The notes beneath the pieces were generated by a model. The model saw nothing but the letters and a program-made list of their open reading frames with translations, was not told the DNA's origin and made no database searches. Positions 45,881-56,512 of a stretch of 64,000 nt of DNA are shown piece after piece (the stretch's first letter is position 1; each line of letters opens with the position of its first letter). The DNA lies in contig JAALGZ010000015.1 in assembly GCA_015227615.1 (NCBI GenBank), forward strand, positions 955,001 to 1,019,000. The letters run 5' to 3'. Source of the DNA: Labyrinthula sp. Ha (Eukaryota; Sar; Bigyra; Labyrinthulida; Labyrinthulaceae). The position numbers were made by a program, and so were the translations under genes.

Positions 45881-46540
45881 ATGAGTTCTAGAAAATCAGT
45901 TTTTCCAGGGAATTTTGGTGGGTTTCAAATTGACTATGATGACGATGGCTCAGCAGACGAGTACGAAAATATGGATGAGTTGTTTGCTGAAGCTTTTTAT
46001 GTAAATGGGGAATTGGAAATACCGGAGCAAGAAAGCTTGGAGGACCGTGACGAGTCGGCGGAAGAGTTACCATTTGGACGAAAAGTGAGTAGGGCATTTA
46101 AGGTTAGCAAGAGTAAATCAAGAGGGGCAAGATCAACGAATGTGTCGTCAGGGGAAGCCTTAGTCGATGTACGGAAATATCATGTTGAATTAGATCCAGC
46201 AAACAAGGTTGAGCGGAGAAAATCTAGATATCCAACGAAGCAAAAGGTAAATCTCACACAAAACGTTGATACGTTTTTTGAGGATGATATAGGAATGGAG
46301 ATTTTCATGGAGAAAGAAAGGTTAACTGAATTGGAAACTATTCATCGCCGGGCAAGTGGAGAAACATGTCTTGATAGTGACAAACTAACCGCGGCAAGTT
46401 TGAACGATACTCTGATTAAAAGGGAGCCTAGTAGACAAAATGAATATTTTGGTTTTAAAAAATATTTCGCGAAGAAAATCAAAAAAATTATTCCACTACG
46501 GAAAAAAGGTAAAAGAAAAGAACGGGAGCAAAGCATTTGA
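45881..46540 (+). CDS. unrecognised charged protein
   Basis: A single-exon 219-residue protein with no known domain. The N-terminal third is strongly acidic (DYDDDGSADEYENMDELFAE). The middle is basic and Ser-rich, and the C-terminus is very basic (YFAKKIKKIIPLRKKGKRKE) with a possible nuclear-localisation or membrane-binding role. No signal peptide or membrane helix. The start follows an A-rich leader and lies downstream of a paired GGCC motif, which supports a real gene. It is convergent with the HAD gene, 120 bp apart. Confidence 0.6.
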   Translation: MSSRKSVFPGNFGGFQIDYDDDGSADEYENMDELFAEAFYVNGELEIPEQESLEDRDESAEELPFGRKVSRAFKVSKSKSRGARSTNVSSGEALVDVRKYHVELDPANKVERRKSRYPTKQKVNLTQNVDTFFEDDIGMEIFMEKERLTELETIHRRASGETCLDSDKLTAASLNDTLIKREPSRQNEYFGFKKYFAKKIKKIIPLRKKGKRKEREQSI

Positions 46541-46660
46541 TGAGAAAAGAAGGCAAGCCAACACAAAGCAAGTAATTGTTTTGACACGAGAATTATGTTT
46601 TGTTATGTTTCTCTATACATCTTTGCTAAGAAAAATTTTTTTGAAAAGTATTGACGTCAT

Positions 46661-47368
46661 TCACATCCAGTCGCTCCTCTGTTGTTTCAATATGTCCAAA
46701 GCCTTTACAAGCCCCTCGGTCCTTGGATACGCTTCAAACTCTCTAACATCAAATACCTCCATCCCCGCTGCTATAGCTGCTTTGATACCACTTTCGCCAT
46801 CCTCAAAAGCTCTGCATTTAGTTGGATCAACACCTAATCGCTTTGCTGCCTCCAAGAAAATATCTGGTTCTGGTTTTCCCCTTCCTGGAGGGAGCTCTTC
46901 GTTCACTACAATATGAGTTTCCTCTTCAAATAAATGATGTATATTAGCTCCTTTTAAATGACTATGAACGTGATGTTTTTGACCTGAACTTGCTGCAGCT
47001 ATCTTGACGGTATCATGTTTCTCCTTGTGTGTGTGGTATATGTCTATAACGGGTTGAATTAACTCTGGAGTACCGTGTTCTTCCTTTAGTTTCAAATGGT
47101 TTTCATTCTTTACTTTAATAAAGGCCTGGATAAAATCTTCTGTTGGTGGAGATTGTTTTTGTTCTAGATGTAGATGAGTTACGATCTCTGGTAAAGGGAC
47201 TCCAGCTAGTGAATAGAATTTAAACTCTGTCATTTCAAGTTCAAACTGTCTGCAAGTTAGCGCCCAGGATTTAAAGTAGAGTGGCATTGTATTAACCAAA
47301 GTACCATCTACATCGAAGATAAATGCTTCTACTTCATGGTCTTCAAGTTTATGTTTTGATACTCTCAT
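46661..47368 (-). CDS. HAD-superfamily sugar-phosphate phosphatase / beta-phosphoglucomutase-like
   Basis: A single exon of 235 residues. HAD motif I is FIFDVDGTLVNT (nucleophile Asp about 18 and acid/base Asp about 20), followed by the alpha-helical cap typical of subfamily I. Motif II is IAAASSGQ, motif III the lysine in GRGKPEPDIFLEAAKRLGV, motif IV FEDGESGIKAAIAAGM. The closest named types are fructose-1-phosphatase (YqaB) and beta-phosphoglucomutase; both act on small sugar phosphates in the cytosol. Substrate cannot be told from sequence. The similarity to bacterial and plant forms leaves open an old gene transfer. No signal peptide. Confidence 0.88.
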   Translation of the reverse strand: MRVSKHKLEDHEVEAFIFDVDGTLVNTMPLYFKSWALTCRQFELEMTEFKFYSLAGVPLPEIVTHLHLEQKQSPPTEDFIQAFIKVKNENHLKLKEEHGTPELIQPVIDIYHTHKEKHDTVKIAAASSGQKHHVHSHLKGANIHHLFEEETHIVVNEELPPGRGKPEPDIFLEAAKRLGVDPTKCRAFEDGESGIKAAIAAGMEVFDVREFEAYPRTEGLVKALDILKQQRSDWM

Positions 47369-47480
47369 TTCCTTCTTCTTCGAAATTTCGTTGTTTTAAG
47401 TTTTTGGGCAATTTGAAATTATATCTTTCTCAGAAATTTTGGGTAATTTGTTTCATCAGTTCAGGGAAAGGAATCAACTG

Positions 47481-47492
47481 GGCCGAATGGCC
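47481..47492 (-). promoter_or_regulatory. paired GGCC motif, candidate promoter element
   Basis: On the plus strand GGCCGAATGGCC, 113 bp upstream of the HAD gene start, which is on the minus strand. Here the asymmetric spacer points away from the gene, so if the motif is functional its core is the palindromic pair rather than the spacer. Confidence 0.35.
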
Positions 47493-50400
47493 TAATAAAT
47501 ATACGAGATATATTATCTTAGTCTCTTCTTAGATAAAACTACTGTTCTCGTACTCTAATTCATTATATTATTAGAATCCAAGAATCATATTAGCTGTTCA
47601 TAGCAATGTTAGTAACTGCACTCTGATTGCAACAAAGGCACCCCCAAATCAAAATACATAAGATTGCAATAATGCAATTGAAACAGAAGGGTTCCGTGTG
47701 TTTCACCAAAAATATAGATTATCATTGGAAATTGGATGATATGATGTATGAAGTATATTGAGATGTCCGGAGCAGGTTTCTGCCAAGCATGTCTGATCCT
47801 TGCTGAAACTTTCTTCTTGTTGCTTCTATATCTAAACCCAGTTTGGAAAAAAATAATTAGCTCATGCATATGGTACAAATTTTGTATAAGAAGTGTGAAT
47901 CTATACTATAGATGCGTATCTTTGGTAGGAAGAATTTCTCTCGTTCTGCTTCTTGACGTTAAGTTCTAAGATTGGAGTTTGGGTTGTTCTTTATTTTTCT
48001 ATTAGAGACGCGGCTGATGTTGCATAGCCGTATTCACAGAAGAACTGGTACACATTTTGTGCAGACAAGGTCTGTTCTTTTTGTTGTTACTTACTCTGGA
48101 AGTTTTCTTGAACGTTTTATATCAGTTCCAGATATTCAAAGGGTCTATGCTTTCTTGCGCACTATGACGTTTGGTTGGCGCTTCCAGGAGTCTCGGAGGT
48201 TGGCAGCCCTTGGTAGGGAAAAACAACTGAAAAAAATAGAGCTGATTTTCACAATGTGGAGACACTTTGTTTGATTTTGGGATACTTTATCGAAGGGCTC
48301 TTGAAGAAATGTGCCATTTTCGTCCTGTACAATAATGTGTTCAAAATAATCGCCGTTCGTTAATCCTTACCTCATGGGTAAATTCTTCATATTTGATTGT
48401 CAATAAAGTAGTTGTGAATCCTAAAATCCAGTTCTTTGTATTAAGTTCAATAGATCTGTCTTTCCTATTCAACTTCTTATGACTTGAAGTTAACCGTTTC
48501 CCTTTATTTTCTGTCTATCTATGCAATATTGTTGGTAACCATCACTATAACTGTATATTAAAAGATCCTGAGACTTCAGTTTTTCGCATCCACAACACGT
48601 TCAGGGAATTTTTTAATAAAGAAGATAGCTATATTTTTAGCACTTGTAGGTGCTTAGGAAATCCTAACCCTGTACCTGGCTAACATATCCCCTTCATTTT
48701 AGTTTATGAAAATAACTCCTGCAGAATAATATAATAATCCTTATCTTCATTCAAAGAGTAAGTGAGACTAAGTGGTTAACTTTGGTAGTACTAAGACCAA
48801 CTATGTTGCTGAAAACCGAGTTTATTTATAGTCTACGAAGATTCCTATACCCTGATACTTCGTTTGGAGGTGTGTACGCACGTTCACAATCAGAGTTCAG
48901 TAATTCAGTACCCCTCTTGTCATTCTGAATTTAAAGAATTTATTTTTATTCCATGTCTACTACATTTAAATTATTATATTACACCAATCTAGGATTATTT
49001 AAAACCAAAAGGAAGAGGGCTCACGGGAAGCATTGATTATGATTTGAAATGCTCTAAATTCATCTGTGCTAAGAACTGGAGCTGATTATATACACCGTCT
49101 GAGTCAATACATTTCGCAACTCTCTATATAGATTTTGGAACAAAATGTGGAGTATCATACAATACGAGACAGCAATTTTAAGATAAAGTTGACCACAAAG
49201 ATTTTTTACTTGTTTCTTGAAACCTTGATATGCCTTTTCAGTTCATTCAACAGCAGATAGAGAAAAGTGAGAACAAAACTAAAACAAAGTAAATAATAAT
49301 TACTTGTCCTCTTAGCTCTTACTCCCATACATGAGTGTCACCATTGTCTCAGAATACTGGAATGGACACAATATGCACCTAGAGAAGAGTTTATAATTTT
49401 AAACCAACTTTTTCAAGTAAAATAAATATGTGAAGGAAATTCTGTCCTCATTAGGTTCTTGTGCTGCCAAAATCATTTAATTTCAAATTTTCTCCTAATA
49501 AATGAGTACTGGAGGTGTTAAAGGTTGCATTAAGTTGATATTCAACTCTGATACGTAAAACATATACCTTCAACTCTAAAGGAAATATCAGTAAGAGTAA
49601 AATATCTGCATAAATTTAAAACCTTTTTCTATCCTGTATATTTCAATCTTCCAGTCCCAAAATATGGCGGCAGCCTTATGGTTTTCTATGATATTTTAAA
49701 GGTTATGGGTGTACTACTATAATTTTAAGAAATCCTTATTTTGAAAATCTCTATGGCTTTAGACCTACCGAAATGTATTTCCCAATAATATTAATTGCTA
49801 AGTTCACCTGTTACATTTACATGAAGAAAAAATTCTTTCTGTGACAACAAAATCGAATATAAGAACCTATAAAATACTTCAAGAAAGTAGTTGACAGTAG
49901 CCAACTTCTCATAAACATGAAATAACTAAGGAAAATAGTTGTGTTTTCAGTTTTCACCTGAAAGAGCCCAGCACTAATAATATTCTTAAACATTTCCCCT
50001 ACACTGTTTGTTGCAATACTATATGTCAGTCGAAATGCGGAGCTCAATTGGAGCAATGATGAGTTTGTACGATGGTTGCAAGAAACCTGTTAAGATTACA
50101 AACATTTTTCTATTTTCTTTAACCAGAATCCAATTTTTTATGAAAGTAACAATCGAGGTATTGTTTTTGTCCTTAAAATGGAATGAAAGAGCAGAGGTAA
50201 CCATGTTGTTTGTCTTCTTGCTATTGGTTGAGATAGGTAGTAGGTAAAAAACTAAGTTTATGTTTGAGTACACAGAGTAGTATATTTGACGTAAAACCTT
50301 TATAAAAGTTAATTCCAAACAGGCAGATGACAAATAAAATGATTAGTGAGCAACAGATAACACAGACTCAAATGAAACTTCATCTGCAATAAGCCACAGG

Positions 50401-51672
50401 GAAAGTTTACAATTTTTTTTCTCGTCCGTGGAAAAACCTGAATAACATATTATTAAATTTTTCCCTCAATTATCTTAGTCCTATAACCCAAAATATAGTA
50501 ATGAGAAGTGGCAAATAAGTATGGCACCTTCGCTAATTTCTTTATTGTAAACCATTATAATTCTGAAACTCCATAAGTTTATACTAACTGCATTGGCACT
50601 ATGTTAGCAGACGAGAGATTTATTCTTGAAGATAGTATGAAATTTCTTGTCGTGTTTTGCGCACTGAAGATTTTTCTTCCGTATTATTTTGTATTAAAAA
50701 CTACTTGAGTACGCTGAGGGCATGTTTTATTTGATATAAATGGTTTAAGGCTTATATTTTGTAGTTTGGCCGCATATATTAATTTTGGGCATTGTATTAA
50801 TACTTTAATATGTTGTTCAACAACAAAATATTCTATTAAAAAATCCGAAATCAAAACTCAGGTGTTTCCAAAGGAAAATATTAATGGGATTAAGACCTAA
50901 GAATTTATCTAGAATGAAGTGACCAAGTTAGACTAACTTTAGTATTCTATAAGAACCTAGAACTTTATTACAGAAAAAGACCGCAGGATAATACGTTTAA
51001 ATGAAATAATGCAAAAATACCTGCCTTAAAGAATATTTTCATTAACTAAGTTATACATATACCCGTGTCCAGGTGTCTAAGAATTGCAGAGCCTGAATAG
51101 GATAACACAATACCTCTGAACAGGTTAACCCACCTAATTTCCTCGTTGTTCCTTCAGGTATTTCAGCATTTACTATCACCGTAGTCTTTATTAGCGGTGC
51201 AAAATGAGTTCAATTAAATAATTCATGCGGGATTTAAACAAATTATTGACGAAATGAGGCTGAATTACTCTCAATGCCACATTCAGTGCGGAATGAGGAA
51301 ATTATTAAGCACTTGACCAGGAAACTCATTTAATGATCGACTAAGAAGTTCTAAGAAAATTTTCTGAAGAGTTCGGATAAATTGACTGGGCTAAAGACCG
51401 AATAAATTTTGAGTACAGAATTCAGAATTTCATAAGATTTTCTTGAGAAACTGAGAATCCTCAAAACTCCGAAAATGTAGGTTTAATCACTTAGAGCTCA
51501 ATAATCATCAATTCATTAATAATTATTTTCATTTACTTTGTACCCCTATTTTTCATTAATTAAACAACATGTAATAGGTGTTTAACTTTTTGAGAACCCT
51601 GTTTTGTTACACTTAATGAGTTCATAGCCCAAAAACTGGTTTCTTAACGAAATAACGATAAGAAATTAAATG
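47493..51672. other. gene-free stretch
   Basis: About 4.2 kb. Near its left end (47,700-48,280) base composition is more balanced and short frames overlap on both strands, possibly a decayed coding remnant, but none has recognisable domains. The rest is ordinary AT-rich sequence. Confidence 0.4.
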
Positions 51673-51687
51673 GGCCAAATTTTGGCC
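51673..51687 (+). promoter_or_regulatory. paired GGCC motif (7-nt spacer), candidate promoter element
   Basis: GGCCAAATTTTGGCC, a perfect palindrome 85 bp before the ABC transporter start. The spacer is longer than in the other three copies. Confidence 0.35.
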
Positions 51688-51772
51688 AGAAACCGGATAA
51701 TTAAACTTAGGAAGAAATTAACTTTCTCCGCCAGACAAAACCGAATATCCGTAAGCCCACAAATAAAACAAA

Positions 51773-54700
51773 ATGTCAGATACTTCTCAAATTATCTACA
51801 TGCACCTAGAAACATTATCACTCCTTCCTTTGGTAATTTCTCTTATTATCACACTCAAAACAGCTCCTTCTTGCAAGCTCAATTTCTCGGATATTTTCTT
51901 CAGACCCAATATTTTTCAAACGGTCGACTATTTCAGAATCCTCTTCGCAACATTTCTAGCATTTTATCCGTTATGTTTCATAAGATTTTATCAAGTTGGA
52001 AAAAGCCAAGGATATTTTCCAGATGACTCTTCGCCTGTTGTGCCCATTCTCGGCCCAGATGATTCTGGATTTGACTTAGAGCAAAATGGCTTTGGACAGT
52101 ATTATTTGAAATATGCAGAACTTGATGGTTTTATTCCGTTTTCCATTGTCATTGGAGTGATATTTCTTGAGTTAAAGAAAGGATTCGAGGAGTCAAGATC
52201 TCTAAAGCTATTTTCGTTGATATCATGCGGATTGTCTGCATTTCCTATATATCAAGATTTGAAAGATGAAGAACTAAATATGTTTCCTCTCCTTTTATTT
52301 ATTGGAAAATTGGGGTTTTTCTTCTGTTACGTCTGCCTTAATCGAGATGTTGAGTTGATAATCAAATCGAGTGAAATAAATGAGGATGAACTTGCAGAAC
52401 GTTTGTTGGATGAAGAAGATTTCGATGTAGAAGGTCAGCAGCAGCCAGAAAGGACACCAGAAGGTAAAGCAAGCTTATTTTCAAAACTAACGTTTTTCTG
52501 GATGCAGCCTTTGATGCGAAAAGGGTATTCAAAACCATTAGAAGAACATGATTTCTACAAGACTCTGGAGGAAGATGAAGCAATAAAACTTTCTGAAAGG
52601 TTTCAGGATGAGTTGAGAAAGATTTCGGATGGTAAGTTGAGTCAGAAATCTCTTCTGCTTTGTCTTCATCGAGCGGGTGTCTTTTCGCCATTCTACGAAG
52701 CTTTCTTTTTTAAGATAATTTACGATACCTTAAATTTCGTGCCACCACAGATTTTGAATAGGATAATAACATTTATTTCTGATGAATCTCAAGACAGTAT
52801 TATACCTGGAGTCTATTTAACAGCAGCACTTTTTGTTTCAAACTTGACGCAAACTTTGTTATTGCATCAATACTTTCACAGAGTATATAGAACGGGAATG
52901 CGAGTGAGAACTTCGCTGGTAACATCTATATATCAAAAAGGATTAAGACTGGCTAATAGTAAAGAGCAGAAGACAAATGGAGAAATTGTGAATCTTATGA
53001 GCACTGATTGTACAAGACTTCAAGGGTTGTTTACTTATTTGCATATTTTATGGTCTGCTTGTTATGTAATTTGCTTGAGTTTGTTCTTTCTATGGGAACA
53101 AATTCGATATGCTGTTTTCATTCCTATTCTAGTAATCTGTGGTTTTTCTATTCCAGTAACAAACTTGGTTACGAAGAAGATAAAAAAAGTGCAGAAAGAG
53201 GTTATGAAAGTAAAAGATGCCAGGTTAAAACTGACCACAGAAACAATCGGTAATATGAAAACAGTTAAGATGTACGGATGGCAGAAGTCATTCACAACTC
53301 AACTTGAAGATGTGCGAACTGAAGAACTAGGAAAACTGAAAACCTATTACAAATGGAGAATGGGAAGTAGGCTTTTATGGAACGGAACTCCTATCTTGGT
53401 TACACTCTCAGCGTTTGTTGGATATTTCACTCTTAATTCAGATTCTGATTTCAGCGCTGCAAGAGCATTCACCTCAGTAAGTTTATTGAACTTATTGAGA
53501 TTCCCATTAGCAGTTCTTCCCAATATCGTTAACAACCTTGCAGAAGCTTCAGTGAGTTTAACCAGAATTGCTGAGTTTCTTTCTAGCCCTGAGATAAATG
53601 GTTATTCAGTGAAAGGAACAGAGAAAAAAGTTGTCGTAAAGGTTGAGAAAGGAAGATTTTTCTGGGAAACAGAGAAATTGAACGTGGCTGTCAGCTTCCC
53701 ACAACCTGAGAAACGACTGTTGCTCGAGGAGGGACAGATCTATATGGTCACGGGAAAAGTGGGTTCTGGAAAAACAGCACTCTTGAAACTTCTTGTAAAT
53801 GATCTAGTACCTGAAGGAAACGAAACCATTGAAAACTCCGCAGCCTGCATATGCTATGCTGCTCAAGTTCCTTTCATTCAGAATGAAACTCTTAAACAAA
53901 ACATCATTTTTCATCACCCATTTGATAAAGTTTTATATGAGAAAGTAGTAAAAGCATGCGCTCTTCGACCAGATTTTAAGACTCTTCCTATGGGCGATGG
54001 TACTGAAATTGGTGAGAAAGGGATTAATCTTTCCGGTGGTCAAAAGGCTAGAGTATCTCTTGCAAGAGCTGTTTATGCATCAAACTTTGGGGGTGAAAAA
54101 GATGGACCCGTCCTCCTGTTGTTAGAGAGTGTTTTTGAAGCGGTGGATGAGCATGTTGGTGACCATATATGGAAGAATGTATTTTGCGGAATGCTGAAGG
54201 AACCTAATCTTCAAGGTAAAATGAGGACAGTTGTTTGTGTAACTCACGCTCTTAAGCGGTTGAAGGATGAGAATGTGGATAAGATTCTATTGATGAAGAA
54301 TGGTGAGGTGTCTATTCAAGGAAGTTACCAAGAGCTTTACGATTTAGGAAACGAAGATTTTGAGGAACTCGTGGAGGCGTTGAGAAAGACAAGGGAAACA
54401 GCTGAGGGAGCAAAAAATGCTGAATCAAAAGATGCGTCTACGGAATTGCTTTCTTCAGATGAACACAAGGCGGAACGGGCAGTAGTTTCTAGGAGAGACA
54501 GTTTAGGTAGCACTGCTTCCCAAGCTAGTTCTGTTAAGCCAACTGAAGTTGGTAAAGATCTAACTGGAAAAGAGGAAAGAGCTGTTGGTGAAGTTTCAAA
54601 AGAAGTTTACCTATCCTACCTTTCAGCCGCAGGAGGGTTTTTAGCGTTGTTTTTTATTTTTATCAGTTATCTTCTGCAAACAGCAATGGACTTTTTAAGC

Positions 54701-56512
54701 ACTAGATGGCTTGCTTATTGGTCAAGCAGGGAGCCAAAACCTGATTTATTTCTTGCTGAACAAGGTTTTTCCACATTGGCCATTGGTTCAGGATTTAATC
54801 AAGAAATGACACACAACTTCCACTCATCAGGAGCAGCCTATGCACCGCTCCAAGGTGTAAAGGAAGTAAAGGAGCAAGGATTTTATTTAGGAGTTTTTGC
54901 CTTTTTGAGTGGTCTTTACCTTTTTGCTATGCTGTTGACAGTAATTTCAGTCCTTACCTCTGGATTCCGCGCTTCTAGGGTGACTTATCGAGAGCTGTTG
55001 GACAAAGTAATGCATGCTAAGATGTCCTTTTTTGACACGACACCTACTGGAAGGATTCTAAATAGATTCTCAAAGGACATCTATACTGTTGATGAAGTTC
55101 TGCCTTACACTATTAGTTCCTTTCTAGGAACTAGTTTTAGTGTCTTAGGAACTGTCTTTTCTATCAGCTACGTTGCACCATGGTTTCTAGTCATGTTGCC
55201 GTTTCTTTCAGTATTTTACAGATATATTCAGAAGTATTATATTGCGTCCTCAAGGGAACTGCAACGCTGGGACTCAGTTCTAAGATCTCCAATTTACTCT
55301 TTCTTTACAGAAACGTTGGAAGGCCGTTCTTCTGTTCGTGCTTACGGTCTAGGTGACACATTCAAGAATAGAAATTTAACTCAGCTGGACAAAAATCTGC
55401 GCGCTTACTATTTATCTGTTTCAGCGAACAGGTGGCTTGCAGTACGATTAGAGTGTATTGGAACATCATTAAGTGTTGGAGCTGCCTTTCTAGTTGTAAT
55501 ACAGAAGGGAAGGCTATTGGAAGCTGGGTTGGCTGGATTAGCGTTGAGTTACTCCATGCAAATTACACAATCCCTCAATTGGACAGTTAGAATGGTTTCT
55601 GATTTAGAAACTAATATGGTTTCTGTCGAAAGGTTATCTGAGTACAAAATGAATATAGAAACAGAGGCTGAAGTTCCTGCGACTAAGAAAACATATTTAG
55701 AGAACTGGCCTTCGAAGGGAGTTATTGAGTTTGAAAAGCTAGAGGCGAGATATAGAGAAAAGTTACCTCTTGTTCTGAGGGGTATCAATTTAAAAATTGA
55801 AGCTGGGGAAAAGGTAGGAATCGTAGGAAGAACAGCAGCTGGAAAGAGTTCTTTGTTTGTGTTGCTAATGAGACTTGTAGAACCTTCTGGGGGGAGGATT
55901 GTCATTGATGGTGTTGATCTGAGTACCTTAGACTTGCACACATTGAGGCAAAGAATTGCCGTAATTCCTCAAGATCCAGTCATGTTTTCTGGGAGCTTAC
56001 GCCTTAACCTGGACCCCACGAAATCTTTTGCCGATGACGCGATGATGAAAGCGTTGAAAACCTGCCAGTTGCTTGAGCAGTTAGAGAACATGTTAAAATC
56101 AACGGTATCTCCTTCAAATGGAAGTACTAGTGATGAGGAAGTTGATCCAATAGAAAATGTGCTGGACATGTACATTCAAGAAGGTGGGTCGAACTTTAGT
56201 TTTGGTCAAAGACAACTCATTTGTATTGCAAGAGCAGTGCTAAGAGATTGTAAGATACTGTTACTGGACGAAGCAACAAGCGGAATTGACCTTGCAACTG
56301 ATCGAGCAATTCAGGAGGCAATCAATACAGAATTTAAAAACAGTACTGTTCTAACTGTAGCCCACAGAATTGAAACAATTCTTGGGGGTGACAAAGTCCT
56401 TGTGATGGATGCTGGTAAGGTTGCTGAGTATGGGGAACCAAAGCAACTACTCGAAGATCCAAACTCAAAGTTTTCTGGTCTTGTTAACAAGATGAGATAT
56501 GAAAAACATTAA
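51773..56512 (+). CDS. ABCC (MRP)-type full ABC transporter
   Basis: One 1,579-residue exon. A TMD0-like block of about five helices (1-200) marks a long MRP. TMD1 follows at about 290-610. NBD1 has Walker A GKVGSGKT (about 660), signature LSGGQ (about 752) and a degenerate Walker B, LLLLESVFEAVD, in place of LLDDPLSAVD. A Ser/Glu-rich linker (860-940) may be phosphorylated. TMD2 spans about 950-1,240. NBD2 has Walker A GRTAAGKSS (about 1,353), Q-loop IPQDPVMF, signature FSFGQ, Walker B with catalytic Glu ILLLDEATSGID (about 1,495) and the H-loop AHR. The asymmetry, one catalytic and one degenerate ATP site, is typical of ABCC proteins, which export conjugates and anions. The start follows an A/C-rich leader ATAAAACAAA. 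Substrate unknown. Confidence 0.95.
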   Translation: MSDTSQIIYMHLETLSLLPLVISLIITLKTAPSCKLNFSDIFFRPNIFQTVDYFRILFATFLAFYPLCFIRFYQVGKSQGYFPDDSSPVVPILGPDDSGFDLEQNGFGQYYLKYAELDGFIPFSIVIGVIFLELKKGFEESRSLKLFSLISCGLSAFPIYQDLKDEELNMFPLLLFIGKLGFFFCYVCLNRDVELIIKSSEINEDELAERLLDEEDFDVEGQQQPERTPEGKASLFSKLTFFWMQPLMRKGYSKPLEEHDFYKTLEEDEAIKLSERFQDELRKISDGKLSQKSLLLCLHRAGVFSPFYEAFFFKIIYDTLNFVPPQILNRIITFISDESQDSIIPGVYLTAALFVSNLTQTLLLHQYFHRVYRTGMRVRTSLVTSIYQKGLRLANSKEQKTNGEIVNLMSTDCTRLQGLFTYLHILWSACYVICLSLFFLWEQIRYAVFIPILVICGFSIPVTNLVTKKIKKVQKEVMKVKDARLKLTTETIGNMKTVKMYGWQKSFTTQLEDVRTEELGKLKTYYKWRMGSRLLWNGTPILVTLSAFVGYFTLNSDSDFSAARAFTSVSLLNLLRFPLAVLPNIVNNLAEASVSLTRIAEFLSSPEINGYSVKGTEKKVVVKVEKGRFFWETEKLNVAVSFPQPEKRLLLEEGQIYMVTGKVGSGKTALLKLLVNDLVPEGNETIENSAACICYAAQVPFIQNETLKQNIIFHHPFDKVLYEKVVKACALRPDFKTLPMGDGTEIGEKGINLSGGQKARVSLARAVYASNFGGEKDGPVLLLLESVFEAVDEHVGDHIWKNVFCGMLKEPNLQGKMRTVVCVTHALKRLKDENVDKILLMKNGEVSIQGSYQELYDLGNEDFEELVEALRKTRETAEGAKNAESKDASTELLSSDEHKAERAVVSRRDSLGSTASQASSVKPTEVGKDLTGKEERAVGEVSKEVYLSYLSAAGGFLALFFIFISYLLQTAMDFLSTRWLAYWSSREPKPDLFLAEQGFSTLAIGSGFNQEMTHNFHSSGAAYAPLQGVKEVKEQGFYLGVFAFLSGLYLFAMLLTVISVLTSGFRASRVTYRELLDKVMHAKMSFFDTTPTGRILNRFSKDIYTVDEVLPYTISSFLGTSFSVLGTVFSISYVAPWFLVMLPFLSVFYRYIQKYYIASSRELQRWDSVLRSPIYSFFTETLEGRSSVRAYGLGDTFKNRNLTQLDKNLRAYYLSVSANRWLAVRLECIGTSLSVGAAFLVVIQKGRLLEAGLAGLALSYSMQITQSLNWTVRMVSDLETNMVSVERLSEYKMNIETEAEVPATKKTYLENWPSKGVIEFEKLEARYREKLPLVLRGINLKIEAGEKVGIVGRTAAGKSSLFVLLMRLVEPSGGRIVIDGVDLSTLDLHTLRQRIAVIPQDPVMFSGSLRLNLDPTKSFADDAMMKALKTCQLLEQLENMLKSTVSPSNGSTSDEEVDPIENVLDMYIQEGGSNFSFGQRQLICIARAVLRDCKILLLDEATSGIDLATDRAIQEAINTEFKNSTVLTVAHRIETILGGDKVLVMDAGKVAEYGEPKQLLEDPNSKFSGLVNKMRYEKH

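Noticed and set aside
47700-48280. Overlapping frames of 70-100 codons on both strands in a less AT-rich patch
   Set aside because: No recognisable domain, no leader, and frames on both strands are equally plausible; at most a remnant.
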